A stretch of 45,440 bases of DNA, from contig NZ_BMWA01000044.1 of the NCBI RefSeq assembly GCF_014650995.1, positions 1 through 45,440 on the forward strand, given 5' to 3'. The notes under the pieces were generated by a model. The model had not been told where the DNA came from. It made no database searches and saw only the letters and a list, made by a program, of their open reading frames with translations. The translations under genes and the position numbers were made by a program. This DNA comes from Streptomyces viridiviolaceus (GTDB lineage Bacteria; Actinomycetota; Actinomycetes; Streptomycetales; Streptomycetaceae). Positions 24,597 through 34,239 of this stretch are shown in pieces (positions within the stretch are counted from its first letter, which is position 1; each line of letters begins with the position of its first letter).

Positions 24597-27500
24597 GTGA
24601 CTCGTCCGCTGAACAAGCGGGCCGGGCGCCGTCGGCGCGCGCTCGGCCGTACCGCTCTCACCGTCGCACTCGCCGTGACCGCCGGGGCCGGCGCCACCGC
24701 GGGGACGGCCGTCGCCGAGGTGCCCGGCGCATCCGCCGATCCCGTCGTCATCAGCCCGGGCGCCCGCTTCGTGCCCCGCGCCACCATCGTCCTGAACGCC
24801 GGCGAGACCGGCTTCCTCACCGCCCAGGAGGGCGACGACCGCCTGCGCTGGATCGACTACGCCACCGGCGCCGCCACCGTCCTCGACCACCGGCTGCCCG
24901 AGCCGCTCGCCTACGACGTGGACGACTTCCGTTTCGCCGAGTACCCGGGGGACTTCGGCCACGGCTCCGACACGGTGGCCCTCCACGGCCAGTCCCCGGC
25001 CCCGCACGTGACGCTCCAGCAGCGGGCCGGCGACGGGCCGTCGGTCACGATCCCGATCCCGCAGGGCCAGTCGTACGTCGCGACCTACGGCGACACCGTC
25101 ATCACCCGGACCGGTGCGGCGAACGCCGAGACGAGCCTGCACCTGCTCCGCAGGGAGAACGGCGAGGTGCGGGACCAGAAGCTGGAGGGTCTGCCGGAGG
25201 GGTGGAACCTCACCATCAGCGAAGGCGACGCCCGGTCCGTCGCCGTCCGCGGCATCAAGTGGGAGGACACCACGATGTCCCAGGGGTGGTGGGTCGTCGA
25301 CCTCGCCACCGGGAAGCTGAAGGCGCTCTCCACGCACGGCGAGAGCGTCTCCTTCGACCGGGACACCGTCTTCCACCTCGGCGCCCCGGAGTCCTACGCC
25401 GCCCAGGTGTACCGCCGGGACGACCTGGACGCGGAGCCGACCACCCTCGACCTGCGGGACCTGTCCTACGACGACACCGTCCGGCCCCTCGCCGGCGGTC
25501 TCGTCACCGTGTCCCGGCCGAACCCGGGCAACAACGAGTACCGGGGCAACGAGCTGTCCCTGCGCGACCTCGACGGGAACCACCTGAAGTCCCTGCTGGC
25601 CGTCGCCTCCACCTCCCTGCACCGGACGCCCGACGGCTCGCTGCTGGTGGCCGGCGCCGAGAAGAGAACCGACTATGGCGCGCTCGACTGGGGGTACTAC
25701 CTCTTCACGCCCGCCGCGGACGGCACCGTCACCCGCAAGCGCCTCGCCGACATCGAGGACCGGGAGGCCGCGCCGGCCGGTATCTCGCTGGGCAGCGGCA
25801 TTCTCACCACGGCCGACGACTCGAAGCTCTTCATGCCGCACACCTACGTCGGCGGCTACCGGAGCACCTGGCTGAAGACCTCCGGCCGCCCGGAAGAGCT
25901 GAACTCGACCGTCGACGGCCTCGTGTCGGGCCACGACAGCGACTGCGGCGACGCCGAGAACGGCTACTGCGTGACCATGTTCGCGAGCGGTGACGGGCAC
26001 CACGGCCGCGAGGCCGGCACCGAGCAGGACGTCACCATGCTCTACCGGAACGGCGCCGCCTCCTGGGGTCCGCGGGTGACCTCCGGGCTCGGCAGCCCGG
26101 AACTCGTCGACCTGTCCGGCCGGTTCGGCGTGGTGGACCAGGCATGGGGCGGCCAGCAGGCGGTCCTGCACTTCAAGGACGGCGACACCGGCCGCGTGCT
26201 CCAGAAGCGGGAGCCGGTCGCGGCCTCCGTCTGGGGCAACACCCTGTGGAGCGCCGACGGCGGCTGGGACGATCCCGGCTCGGACGCGCCGACCACGGTG
26301 GCGGCGAAGAACCTGTCGACGGGCGCCGCCGGTGAGACCTTCGACGCGGGGTGCGTCCCCCGCGAGCTCCAGGCCGTGGGGCGCTGGGTGTACTGGCAGT
26401 GCGACGACTCCTGGCCCACCTACAAGAGCGGCGGCCTCTACGACCGGCAGGCCAAGCGCTCGCTGAAGCTCGGCGCCGACGACACGCTCCTCGGCGACGG
26501 CTACCTGGTCCGCCGCTCCGACACGGCCGGCCTCACCCTCGTCGACCTGCACGACGGCCTCCCGGCCGGCGGCACGGAGGCGGACCTGCCCCAGCGGGTG
26601 ATCGTCACCGCCGCCGAGCTAGGGGACCGTACCGTGCGCCGTGCCGGATGGACCGTCGACCGCTTCGGCGGCCACATCGCCTACACGGGCGCGGACCGGC
26701 GGGTGCGGATCGTCCCGTCGGGCGTCCCCGCCTCCCGGATCGCGGTCATCGACGCCGAGACCCCGGCGGCCGCCGATGTGCAGGCCGGCGCCTGGAAGCC
26801 GCAGTGGTGGCTGTCGAAGCCGGGGGCCTCGTGGTCGCTGACGCTGAAGCCCAAGGGGAGCGGGAAGGTCGTACGGACCCTGACCGGTGGCGAGGCCCGC
26901 GGTCTGGTGCGCGCGTCGTGGGACGGGAAGTTCGCGAACGGGCAGCTGGCGGCCAACGGTGCCTACACGTGGACCCTGGCCGTCAAGCCGGCCGACGGAC
27001 AGGGGGCCGACCTCGCGGTCTCCGGGACCGTGACGGTGCGCGGGGGCGCCGCCGCCTGGCGTGACATGGCCGGGGACGACGGGTTCGGCGACCTGCTGGT
27101 GACGGACTCGGGCGGCGCCGTGTCCCTGTACCGGGGTACGGGTGCGGGCGGGGTGTCCTCCCGCATCGCCGGATCCGGCGACAGGTTCCCGGCCGGCACC
27201 GTGCTCGTGCCCTTCGGGGACGTGAACGGCGACCGGTGCGGGGACGTGCTCGCGCGGGTCGGGGACCAGCTGCGGGCGTACCGCCCCGGGTGCGGGAAGG
27301 TCGTCACCGCTTCGTCGCCGTACACGTCGATCGGGGGCGGCTGGGGACAGTACGACCAGCTGACGTCGTCCGGTGACGTCAACGGGGACGGGTTCGTCGA
27401 CCTGATCGCCCGTCAGGCGGCGACCGGTGACATCTACTTCTACGCCGGCACGGCTGATCACCGGCTGAAGCCCCGGGTGCGGATCCAGACGAACTGGAAG

Positions 27501-27824
27501 CTGTACAAGCGGGTCGTCGGGGCCGGGGACCTGAACGGAGACGGGCGTGGCGACCTCCTCGGGCTCGACTCCGCCGGTGTGCTGTGGCGGTACTACGGGA
27601 CCTCCACCGGCGGCGTGACCCCGCGGGTGCGGGTCGGCGGCGGGTGGAACGTCTACTCCGCTCTCGTCGGGACCGCTGACCTGTCCGGCGACGGACGCGC
27701 CGATCTGCTGGCGCGGGACACCGCCGGGAAGCTGTGGCGGTACGCCTCCACGGGAGCCGGTACGTACGGCGGCCGGGTGCTGATCGGCACCGGTGGCTGG
27801 AACACGTTCAAGGGCCTGTTCTGA
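24597..27824 (+). CDS. Secreted FG-GAP/VCBS repeat protein with FlgD-like Ig domain
   Basis: The 1075-residue protein has a signal peptide (RRRRALGRTALTVALAVTAG, cleavage near AVAEVPGA). A long N-terminal part with beta-propeller-like repeats follows (about 45-730), then a FlgD-like Ig segment (about 740-820, GGEARGLVRASWDGKFANGQ) and four C-terminal FG-GAP units. The latter carry calcium-binding loops such as GDVNGDRCGD, GDVNGDGFVD, GDLNGDGRGD and ADLSGDGRAD. It is probably exported and may bind a ligand or matrix; no catalytic motif is seen. The GTG at 24597 has GGGAGGGAC upstream. The 292-bp gap before it contains a short CGAGACGGCG tandem near 24318 and a TACTGT hexamer near 24514, but no gene. 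Confidence 0.9.
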   Translation: MTRPLNKRAGRRRRALGRTALTVALAVTAGAGATAGTAVAEVPGASADPVVISPGARFVPRATIVLNAGETGFLTAQEGDDRLRWIDYATGAATVLDHRLPEPLAYDVDDFRFAEYPGDFGHGSDTVALHGQSPAPHVTLQQRAGDGPSVTIPIPQGQSYVATYGDTVITRTGAANAETSLHLLRRENGEVRDQKLEGLPEGWNLTISEGDARSVAVRGIKWEDTTMSQGWWVVDLATGKLKALSTHGESVSFDRDTVFHLGAPESYAAQVYRRDDLDAEPTTLDLRDLSYDDTVRPLAGGLVTVSRPNPGNNEYRGNELSLRDLDGNHLKSLLAVASTSLHRTPDGSLLVAGAEKRTDYGALDWGYYLFTPAADGTVTRKRLADIEDREAAPAGISLGSGILTTADDSKLFMPHTYVGGYRSTWLKTSGRPEELNSTVDGLVSGHDSDCGDAENGYCVTMFASGDGHHGREAGTEQDVTMLYRNGAASWGPRVTSGLGSPELVDLSGRFGVVDQAWGGQQAVLHFKDGDTGRVLQKREPVAASVWGNTLWSADGGWDDPGSDAPTTVAAKNLSTGAAGETFDAGCVPRELQAVGRWVYWQCDDSWPTYKSGGLYDRQAKRSLKLGADDTLLGDGYLVRRSDTAGLTLVDLHDGLPAGGTEADLPQRVIVTAAELGDRTVRRAGWTVDRFGGHIAYTGADRRVRIVPSGVPASRIAVIDAETPAAADVQAGAWKPQWWLSKPGASWSLTLKPKGSGKVVRTLTGGEARGLVRASWDGKFANGQLAANGAYTWTLAVKPADGQGADLAVSGTVTVRGGAAAWRDMAGDDGFGDLLVTDSGGAVSLYRGTGAGGVSSRIAGSGDRFPAGTVLVPFGDVNGDRCGDVLARVGDQLRAYRPGCGKVVTASSPYTSIGGGWGQYDQLTSSGDVNGDGFVDLIARQAATGDIYFYAGTADHRLKPRVRIQTNWKLYKRVVGAGDLNGDGRGDLLGLDSAGVLWRYYGTSTGGVTPRVRVGGGWNVYSALVGTADLSGDGRADLLARDTAGKLWRYASTGAGTYGGRVLIGTGGWNTFKGLF

Positions 27825-27887
27825 CGCCGCAGTGAGGGGGCGGCGACAACCTCGGCCGGCGGCAGGGACCCGAGCGGATCGGCCCGG

Positions 27888-29447
27888 CTAGGTCCCCCGC
27901 CGGGCGCGGGTGCGCGGTCCGCCGAAGCTCGGGGGCGGTCCGCCGTCCGGGCCCCCGCCCAGCAGCACCCCACCGAGGACGGCGCCGGCGGTGCCGCTCG
28001 GGTCGCCGGCCGCTCCGGCGTCCGGGCGGCCGTACCGGTGTATGTCCTGTTCGGCGAGGTCACGGGCCTGCCGGGCCAGGGCGTCCGCGGCCTCCGGATC
28101 GGGCGGGTCCGTGCCGAGCAGCCGCTGTGCCTCCGCCAGCCGGGTCCGCGCCTCGGCGCCGACCGCACCCCGGTGCGTGCCCACGACGTCGTCGGCGGCG
28201 GCCGTGGTGCTGCGGGCGACCGACAGGGCGGCGACGGACAGCACGCCGCCTTGCGCGGCGGCCGACGGCCCGACCGCCCGCACGATCCGGCGCAGCACGC
28301 CGAGCGGATCGTACGGGCCGCCCGTCAGTTCCTCCCGTACGGTGCCCAGCACGCCGTCCGCGTACCGCAGGCGCACCCGCGCCTCACCGCCGGCCGTCGA
28401 CCGTTCCCGTTCCCCGGCGAGCAGCGCCTCCGCACCCGTGAGTGCGGCCGGCACCAGCTCCGTGGCGGCCGACAGTTCGGCGGCGAGCCGCTCGACGCCG
28501 GTCACCAGGACGCCGGCCTGGGCGACGGCGCCCTCCGCTGCCCGCAAGTGCCCCGCGGCCCGGGCGTGGTCCGTGCCGTCCGCCGCCTGGTGGGCCAGGT
28601 TGAGGCGCGCCGTGGCGAACACCAGCCGGTCCGTGGCCTGCTCGACGTTCCCGGTGACCGGGGCGGTCGCGGACCGCGCGTACCGCCGTTCCAGGCCGGC
28701 GAGCGTGGCCCGCGCGGCCGCCGTACGGGCGGTCAGCTCCCGGAACCGGGCCTCCGCGACCTCCAGCGCCGCCCCGACGTCCAGCTCCAGGCCGCGCAGC
28801 CGGTCGAACCCGGCGGCCTCCGTGTCCAGCCGCCGCCCCGCCTCCTCGCACCGGCCGGCGATCCCCGCCAGCGCGTGCCGCCGGGCCGTGGGGTCCCCCG
28901 GCAGGCCGTCGTCGTACCGCTGCCGTATTCGGAACGCGGCCGACAGCTCCGTCCCCGCCTCCCGCAGGGCCCGGGCCCAGGGCGCCACGGCCGCCGTGCC
29001 GTGCAGCGCCTCGGCGTACGAGAGCTCCTCGTGGCCGGTGCGCACCCAGTCGTCGGCCTCGACGAGCGCCACCCGGGTCCGTTCGTCGAGCGCGGCCGGC
29101 GGCGGCGCGGTCGGCCCGGCCGCGGCCCCGCCGGGTGTCGTACGGGTCCGCGCGCGCCGGGTGCGGCGCAGGTAGCCGTATCCGGCCAGCACACCGGCGG
29201 TGCCCACCGCGATCAGCGGCAGCACCAGGTCGGCGGTCGGCGTCTCGTCGTCGCCGTCGTCCGGCGCGGGCGCGACCGCGACGGGTCGCTGGTCCTTGAT
29301 CACAACCGGAACTTCTGTTCCCGTCGTCATTGTCGGCAACACCAGCCACACCACCCCGGCCGTAGCGCCCAGCAGGGCGTCCGCCACCCGCACGGACGGG
29401 TGCGGCGTGGCACTCCGCGGCCGGCCCCGGATGAAGGATGGCGTCAC
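27888..29447 (-). CDS. Membrane protein with long coiled-coil region
   Basis: The 519-residue product has two hydrophobic segments (about 22-38 VADALLGATAGVVWLVLP, and about 76-92 LVLPLIAVGTAGVLAGYGYL) joined by a short acidic loop. A basic patch follows (RRTRRARTRT), then a long Ala/Arg/Glu helical region likely to form coiled coils (110-430). The C-terminus is Gly/Pro-rich and ends GGPRTRARRGT. This helix and FGG-tail layout resembles the C-terminal part of Streptomyces TPM-domain membrane proteins, but I see no TPM domain. The GTG at 29447 has TACGCT 6 nt upstream and no ribosome-binding site; the ATG of MTTGTEVP further in is an alternative. It is divergent from the next gene. Confidence 0.72.
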   Translation of the reverse strand: MTPSFIRGRPRSATPHPSVRVADALLGATAGVVWLVLPTMTTGTEVPVVIKDQRPVAVAPAPDDGDDETPTADLVLPLIAVGTAGVLAGYGYLRRTRRARTRTTPGGAAAGPTAPPPAALDERTRVALVEADDWVRTGHEELSYAEALHGTAAVAPWARALREAGTELSAAFRIRQRYDDGLPGDPTARRHALAGIAGRCEEAGRRLDTEAAGFDRLRGLELDVGAALEVAEARFRELTARTAAARATLAGLERRYARSATAPVTGNVEQATDRLVFATARLNLAHQAADGTDHARAAGHLRAAEGAVAQAGVLVTGVERLAAELSAATELVPAALTGAEALLAGERERSTAGGEARVRLRYADGVLGTVREELTGGPYDPLGVLRRIVRAVGPSAAAQGGVLSVAALSVARSTTAAADDVVGTHRGAVGAEARTRLAEAQRLLGTDPPDPEAADALARQARDLAEQDIHRYGRPDAGAAGDPSGTAGAVLGGVLLGGGPDGGPPPSFGGPRTRARRGT

Positions 29448-29511
29448 ATTCGGAGCGTATGAGCGGGAACGCGGCACCGCGACCGGGGCGGGCGACAGGG
29501 AGGGGAACGCC

Positions 29512-30648
29512 GTGGAGCAGACCGGACACACGGATCAGGCGGAGGGGGCACCCGCCCCCGACGAGGAGACCGGCACGGGGAGTACCGGCGGGCCCGGCGG
29601 GAGACCGGAAGCCGAAGGCGAGTCGGGACCGAAGCCCCGGCTCGGCCGGAGCCGCCGGATCCGCCGCACCGCCCTCGCTCTCGTCCTCGCGCTCCTCCTG
29701 CCCGTCCTCGCCGCCGAGACGGCCCTGCGCATCAACTACACCGGCGATCCCGCCGACGGCACGTACACCAGGAACCGCGACGCGATCTGGCTCGGCCACG
29801 CCTGGGTCGACGGCAGGAAGGACGACGCGGACGTCACCGACCTCGCCCGCCGCCTGAAGACCACCGGCATCCGCGACCTGTACGTCCACACCGGCCCGCT
29901 GGAGCACGACGGCACCCTGCCGACGTCGCTGTACCCGAAGGCCCGCCGGCTGACCGACACCGTGCACCGGGAGCTGCCCGGCGTGCGCGTCCAGGCGTTC
30001 CTCGGCGACGTCCTCGCGACCGAGAGCCCCGACGGCATGCGGCTGGAGCGGGCCGCCACCCGCGCCGCCGTCGTCCGCTCCGCCGGCCAGGTCCTGGACG
30101 CCGGCTACGACGGGGTCCACCTCGACCTGGAGCCCCTGCACTCCGGCGACAGGAACTACCTCTCCCTCCTGGACGACCTGCGCGACGTCACCCGCGCCCG
30201 GGACGCGCAGCTGTCGGTGGCCGCCCACCAGATCGACCCGCTTCCGGGATTCCACTCCGTCTGGGGCACCCTGACCGGGCACCCGAAGTGGTGGTCGCAG
30301 GAGTTCTTCGGCCAGGTCGCCCGTCGCGTCGACCAGATCGCCGTCATGTCGTACGACACCATGCAGCCCCTGGAGAGCACCTACGGCGGTTACGTGGCCC
30401 AGCAGACCTCCCTGGCCCTGGAGGTCACCCCGCCCACCACCGACCTGCTGATGGGCCTGCCCTTCTTCCACGAGAACCGCTTCGGGCACTGGAACCACGC
30501 CGAGACCGTGCCCGCCGCCGTCCGCGGCGTCCGCCTCGGCCTGTCCCGCACGGACGCGGACCGCGCCCGCTTCGGCGTCGCCCTGTACATCGACTTCGCG
30601 GCGACGGAGGCGGACTGGACGGCGTACCGGAAGGGCTGGGTGCGCTGA
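29512..30648 (+). CDS. Membrane-anchored glycoside hydrolase 18-like protein
   Basis: The 378-residue protein has a Gly/Glu/Pro-rich cytoplasmic N-terminus, a basic patch and one transmembrane segment (about 53-70, TALALVLALLLPVLAAET). The extracytoplasmic domain resembles a TIM barrel. Around residues 198-208 it contains YDGVHLDLEPL, which matches the D-x-x-D-x-E strand of family 18 hydrolases. Other barrel strands are visible (AIWLGHAWVDG, LYVHTG, VQAFLGD, QLSVAAHQI, QIAVMSYDT). The substrate is unknown, perhaps a cell-wall or amino-sugar polymer. The GTG at 29512 has GGGAGGGG about 7 nt upstream. The gene is divergent from the coiled-coil membrane protein and convergent with sdhB, 12 bp between stops. 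Confidence 0.78.
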   Translation: MEQTGHTDQAEGAPAPDEETGTGSTGGPGGRPEAEGESGPKPRLGRSRRIRRTALALVLALLLPVLAAETALRINYTGDPADGTYTRNRDAIWLGHAWVDGRKDDADVTDLARRLKTTGIRDLYVHTGPLEHDGTLPTSLYPKARRLTDTVHRELPGVRVQAFLGDVLATESPDGMRLERAATRAAVVRSAGQVLDAGYDGVHLDLEPLHSGDRNYLSLLDDLRDVTRARDAQLSVAAHQIDPLPGFHSVWGTLTGHPKWWSQEFFGQVARRVDQIAVMSYDTMQPLESTYGGYVAQQTSLALEVTPPTTDLLMGLPFFHENRFGHWNHAETVPAAVRGVRLGLSRTDADRARFGVALYIDFAATEADWTAYRKGWVR

Positions 30649-30660
30649 GCCGACGGGCGC

Positions 30661-31431
30661 CTAGGACCGGCGGCGCCCGATCTTCGAGCCCAGCCACACC
30701 AGCGGGTCGTACTTGCGGTCGACGGCCCGCTCCTTCAGGGGGATCAGCGCATTGTCCGTGATCTTGATGCCCTCGGGGCAGACCTCGGTGCAGCACTTGG
30801 TGATGTTGCAGTAGCCGAGTCCGTGCTCGTCCTGGGCGGTGCGCCCCCGGTCCAGGCCCGTCTCCGGTGCCGCGTCCAGCGGGTGCATGTCCAGTTCGGC
30901 GACGCGCATCAGGAAGCGCGGGCCGGCGAACGCCGTCTTGTTCTCCTCGTGGTCACGGACCACATGGCAGGTGTCCTGGCACAGGAAGCACTCGATGCAC
31001 TTGCGGAACTCCTGCGAGCGCTCGACGTCCTCCTGCATCATCCGGTACTCGCCGGGGCCCAGACCGGCGGGCGGCACGAACGCCGGGACCTCGCGGGCCT
31101 TGGTGTAGTTGAAGCCGACGTCCGTCACCAGGTCGCGGATCACCGGGAAGGCACGCAGCGGCGTGACGGTGATCGTCTCCGCCCGGTCGAACACCGACAT
31201 CCGCGTCATGCACATCAGCCGGGGCCGGCCGTTGATCTCCGCGGAGCACGAACCGCACTTGCCCGCCTTGCAGTTCCAGCGCACGGCGAGATCGGGGGCC
31301 TGGGTGGCCTGGAGCCGGTGGATGATGTCGAGGACCACCTCGCCCTCGTTCACCTCGACCCGGAAGTCCTCCAGGCCGCCGCCCCCGGCGTCGCCCCGCC
31401 ACACCTTGAAGCGGGCCTCGTAGCCGCTCAT
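30661..31431 (-). CDS. sdhB: Succinate dehydrogenase/fumarate reductase iron-sulfur subunit
   Basis: The 256-residue iron-sulfur subunit carries a [2Fe-2S] site (C54, C59, C62, C74 in CKAGKCGSCS...LMC). Two further cysteine clusters follow: CIECFLCQDTC and CNITKCCTEVCPEGI. These pass electrons from SdhA flavin to quinone at the membrane. The ATG at 31431 overlaps the sdhA stop by four bases (ATGA), so translation is coupled. The gene is last in the operon and convergent with the GH18-like gene. The set resembles mycobacterial Sdh1 (Rv0247c-Rv0249c), a second succinate dehydrogenase found alongside the canonical enzyme in many actinobacteria. Confidence 0.96.
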   Translation of the reverse strand: MSGYEARFKVWRGDAGGGGLEDFRVEVNEGEVVLDIIHRLQATQAPDLAVRWNCKAGKCGSCSAEINGRPRLMCMTRMSVFDRAETITVTPLRAFPVIRDLVTDVGFNYTKAREVPAFVPPAGLGPGEYRMMQEDVERSQEFRKCIECFLCQDTCHVVRDHEENKTAFAGPRFLMRVAELDMHPLDAAPETGLDRGRTAQDEHGLGYCNITKCCTEVCPEGIKITDNALIPLKERAVDRKYDPLVWLGSKIGRRRS

Positions 31432-33368
31432 TCGGACAGCTCCTCCTCGGCCAGGTACTTGACCAGCTCCTCCTTCTCGAAGAGGGCGAGCAGGTCGGGT
31501 CGGATGGGCTCGGTGGTCTCCCGCTCCAGGACGATCTGGCCCCGCACCGGGTCGGTGGCCGCCAGACCGCCCGTCGGGTCGGCCAGCGTGCACAGCAGGT
31601 TGACCGCGCGCCACTTGCTGTCCATCGACGGGTGGTCCTCGCGGGTGTGCCCGCCGCGCGACTCCGTGCGCTCCAGCGCCGCCCGGGCCACGCACTCGCT
31701 GACCAGCAGCATGTTGCGCAGGTCCAGGGCGAGGTGCCAGCCCGGGTTGAACTGCCGGTGCCCCTCGACGCCGGCCCGGCGGGCCCGTACCCGCAGCTCC
31801 GCCAGTTTCTCCAGGGCCTGCTTCATCTCCGGCTCGCGGCGGATGATGCCGACCAGGTCGTTCATCGTCTGCTGGAGTTCCTGGTGGAGGGTGTACGGGT
31901 TCTCCGGCGGGCCGCCCGACGGCTCCTCGACCTCCGCCTCGGCGGAGAAGGGCCGCAGCGCCTCGGCGGCGGCGCTGTCGACCTGGAGGTCGTCCAGCCG
32001 GGGCCGCCGACCGGCCTGCTCCGCCGCGTACTGGGCCGCGTGCAGGCCCGCCCGGCGGCCGAACACCAGCAGGTCGGACAGCGAGTTGCCGCCGAGCCGG
32101 TTGGAGCCGTGCATGCCGCCGGCCACCTCACCGGCGGCGTACAGCCCCGGCACCCCGCGCGCCGCCGCCGTGTCGGAGTCGACGGCGATGCCGCCCATCA
32201 CGTAGTGGCAGGTCGGCCCGACCTCCATCGGCTCCGCCGTGATGTCGACGTCCGCCAGCTCCTTGAACTGGTGGTACATGGAGGGCAGCCGCCGCTGGAC
32301 GACCTCGGCGGGCATACGGGTCGACACGTCCAGGAACACGCCGCCGTGCGGAGAGCCCCGGCCCTCCTTCACCTCGGCGTTGATCGCCCGCGCGACCTCG
32401 TCCCGCGGGAGCAGTTCGGGGGGACGCCGGTTGTGGTCCGGGTCGTCGTACCAGCGGTCGGCCTCCTCCTCCGTCTCGGCGTACTTGTCCTTGAAGACGT
32501 CGGGGACGTAGTCGAACATGAACCGCTTGCCGTCGCTGTTGCGCAGCACCCCGCCGTCGCCGCGCACCGACTCGGTGACGAGGATGCCCTTCACCGACGG
32601 CGGCCAGACCATCCCCGTCGGGTGGAACTGCACGAACTCCATGTTCAGCAGGGGGGCGCCGGCCAGCAGTGCCAGCGCGTGGCCGTCGCCGGTGTACTCC
32701 CACGAGTTCGACGTCACCTTGAAGGACTTGCCGATGCCACCGGTCGCGATCACGACGGCGGGTGCCTGCAGGACGAAGAAGCGGCCGGACTCGCGCTCGT
32801 AGCCGAAGACCCCTGACACCTGCCTGCCGTCCTTCAGCACGCGGGTGACCGTGCACTCCTGGAACACCTTCAGCCGGGACTCGTAGTCACCCGTCTCGCG
32901 GTGGTCCTCCTGCTGGAGCGCCACGATCTTCTGCTGGAGGGTGCGGATCAGCTCCAGGCCGGTGCGGTCGCCGACGTGCGCGAGGCGCGGGTACTCGTGG
33001 CCGCCGAAGTTGCGCTGCGAGATCCGGCCGTCCTTCGTACGGTCGAACAGCGCGCCCCAGGTCTCCAGCTCCCACACCCGCTGCGGCGCCTCCTGGGCGT
33101 GCAGCTCGGCCATCCGCCACTGGTTGAGGAACTTGCCGCCGCGCATGGTGTCGCGGAAGTGGACCTGCCAGTTGTCCCCGGCGTTGACGTTGCCCATGGC
33201 CGCCGCGATACCGCCCTCGGCCATCACCGTGTGCGCCTTGCCGAACAGCGACTTGCAGATCACGGCCGTACGGGCGCCCCGCTCGCGGGCCTCGATGGCG
33301 GCGCGCAGTCCGGCGCCGCCCGCGCCCACCACGACGACGTCCCATTCCTGCCGGTCGACCACGGACAT
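31428..33368 (-). CDS. sdhA: Succinate dehydrogenase/fumarate reductase flavoprotein subunit
   Basis: The 646-residue flavoprotein has the N-terminal dinucleotide fold VVVVGAGGAGLRAAIEARE, and H46 in KAHTVMAEGG, the likely covalent FAD attachment site. The active-site region includes FVQFHPTG, and the later LYAAGEVAGGMHGSNRLGGNSL motif is FAD-binding. It oxidises succinate to fumarate or the reverse. The length equals, from memory, that of Mycobacterium tuberculosis Rv0248c, supporting an Sdh1-type enzyme. It starts 16 bp after the membrane subunit and overlaps sdhB by 4 bp. Its role in the cell, aerobic respiration or fumarate reduction under low oxygen, cannot be decided from sequence. Confidence 0.97.
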   Translation of the reverse strand: MSVVDRQEWDVVVVGAGGAGLRAAIEARERGARTAVICKSLFGKAHTVMAEGGIAAAMGNVNAGDNWQVHFRDTMRGGKFLNQWRMAELHAQEAPQRVWELETWGALFDRTKDGRISQRNFGGHEYPRLAHVGDRTGLELIRTLQQKIVALQQEDHRETGDYESRLKVFQECTVTRVLKDGRQVSGVFGYERESGRFFVLQAPAVVIATGGIGKSFKVTSNSWEYTGDGHALALLAGAPLLNMEFVQFHPTGMVWPPSVKGILVTESVRGDGGVLRNSDGKRFMFDYVPDVFKDKYAETEEEADRWYDDPDHNRRPPELLPRDEVARAINAEVKEGRGSPHGGVFLDVSTRMPAEVVQRRLPSMYHQFKELADVDITAEPMEVGPTCHYVMGGIAVDSDTAAARGVPGLYAAGEVAGGMHGSNRLGGNSLSDLLVFGRRAGLHAAQYAAEQAGRRPRLDDLQVDSAAAEALRPFSAEAEVEEPSGGPPENPYTLHQELQQTMNDLVGIIRREPEMKQALEKLAELRVRARRAGVEGHRQFNPGWHLALDLRNMLLVSECVARAALERTESRGGHTREDHPSMDSKWRAVNLLCTLADPTGGLAATDPVRGQIVLERETTEPIRPDLLALFEKEELVKYLAEEELSE

Positions 33369-33384
33369 CAGAAGGCCTCACTCA

Positions 33385-34221
33385 TCAGAAGAAGCGCGGA
33401 TCGTCGAAGACGCCGGACGCGACCAGGTACACGTAGAAGTCGGCGAGGGCCACGCTCGCCAGGGACGTCCAGGCGAGCAGCATGTGCCGGGCGTTGAGCT
33501 TCCCGACCAGCTGCCACATGCGGTACCGCACGGGATGCCGCGAGAAGTGCCTGAGCTTCCCGCCGACGATGTGCCGGCAGGAGTGGCAGGAGAGGGTGTA
33601 CGCCCAGATCAGCACGATGTTGGCCAGGAAGACCAGGGTGCCCAGACCCATGTGGCCCCAGGCGTAGGTCTCGTCGCGGAAGGCGAGCACGGTGTCGTAG
33701 GTCAGGATGCCCGCGACCGGGATCGCCGCGTAGAAGAAGTACCGGTGGACGTTCTGCAGGATCAGGGGGAAACGGGTCTCGCCCGTGTACTTCCTGTGCG
33801 GCTCCGCCACCGCGCAGGCCGGCGGGGACGCCCAGAAGCCGCGGTAGTACGCCTTGCGGTAGTAGTAGCAGGTCAGGCGGAAGCCGAGCGGGAAGATCAG
33901 GATGATGACCGCCGGGGAGATGCCCCACCACGGGCCGAAGATCTCCCAGTTGGGGCCGCCGCGCATCGGCTCGCAGTTCTCCGCCAGACACGGGGAGTAG
34001 AACGGCGAGACGTACGGGGCCGCGTAGTAGTGGGCGTTCGCGAACGCCCGCCACGTCGAGTACACGACGAAGGCGAGCAGCCCGGCCGCCGTGGCGGCCG
34101 GGGTCAGCCACCAGCGGTCGGTCCGCAGGTGCGGGGCGGCGATGGCGGCGCGCGTCGGGGTGTGGACGCCGCCGCCGCGGGGATGGGGATCGGTGGCTGG
34201 GGGTTCGGTACCAGTTGCCAC
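33385..34221 (-). CDS. Sdh1-type membrane anchor subunit
   Basis: The 278-residue protein has about five transmembrane segments (LTPAATAAGLLAFVVY, ISPAVIILIFPLGFRLTCYYY, FFYAAIPVAGILTYDTVL, GLGTLVFLANIVLIWAYTL, MLLAWTSLASVALADFYVYL). Conserved His and Cys residues near helix ends (SCHSCRHIVGGKLRHFSRHP) could bind haem or metal. It resembles the mycobacterial Sdh1 anchor Rv0249c rather than the paired SdhC/SdhD of canonical enzymes. It should anchor SdhAB to the membrane and bind quinone. It lies between a small hypothetical gene (18 bp) and sdhA (16 bp) in one operon. Confidence 0.88.
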   Translation of the reverse strand: MATGTEPPATDPHPRGGGVHTPTRAAIAAPHLRTDRWWLTPAATAAGLLAFVVYSTWRAFANAHYYAAPYVSPFYSPCLAENCEPMRGGPNWEIFGPWWGISPAVIILIFPLGFRLTCYYYRKAYYRGFWASPPACAVAEPHRKYTGETRFPLILQNVHRYFFYAAIPVAGILTYDTVLAFRDETYAWGHMGLGTLVFLANIVLIWAYTLSCHSCRHIVGGKLRHFSRHPVRYRMWQLVGKLNARHMLLAWTSLASVALADFYVYLVASGVFDDPRFF

Positions 34222-34239
34222 TAGTCGACTCCGGTCGGG

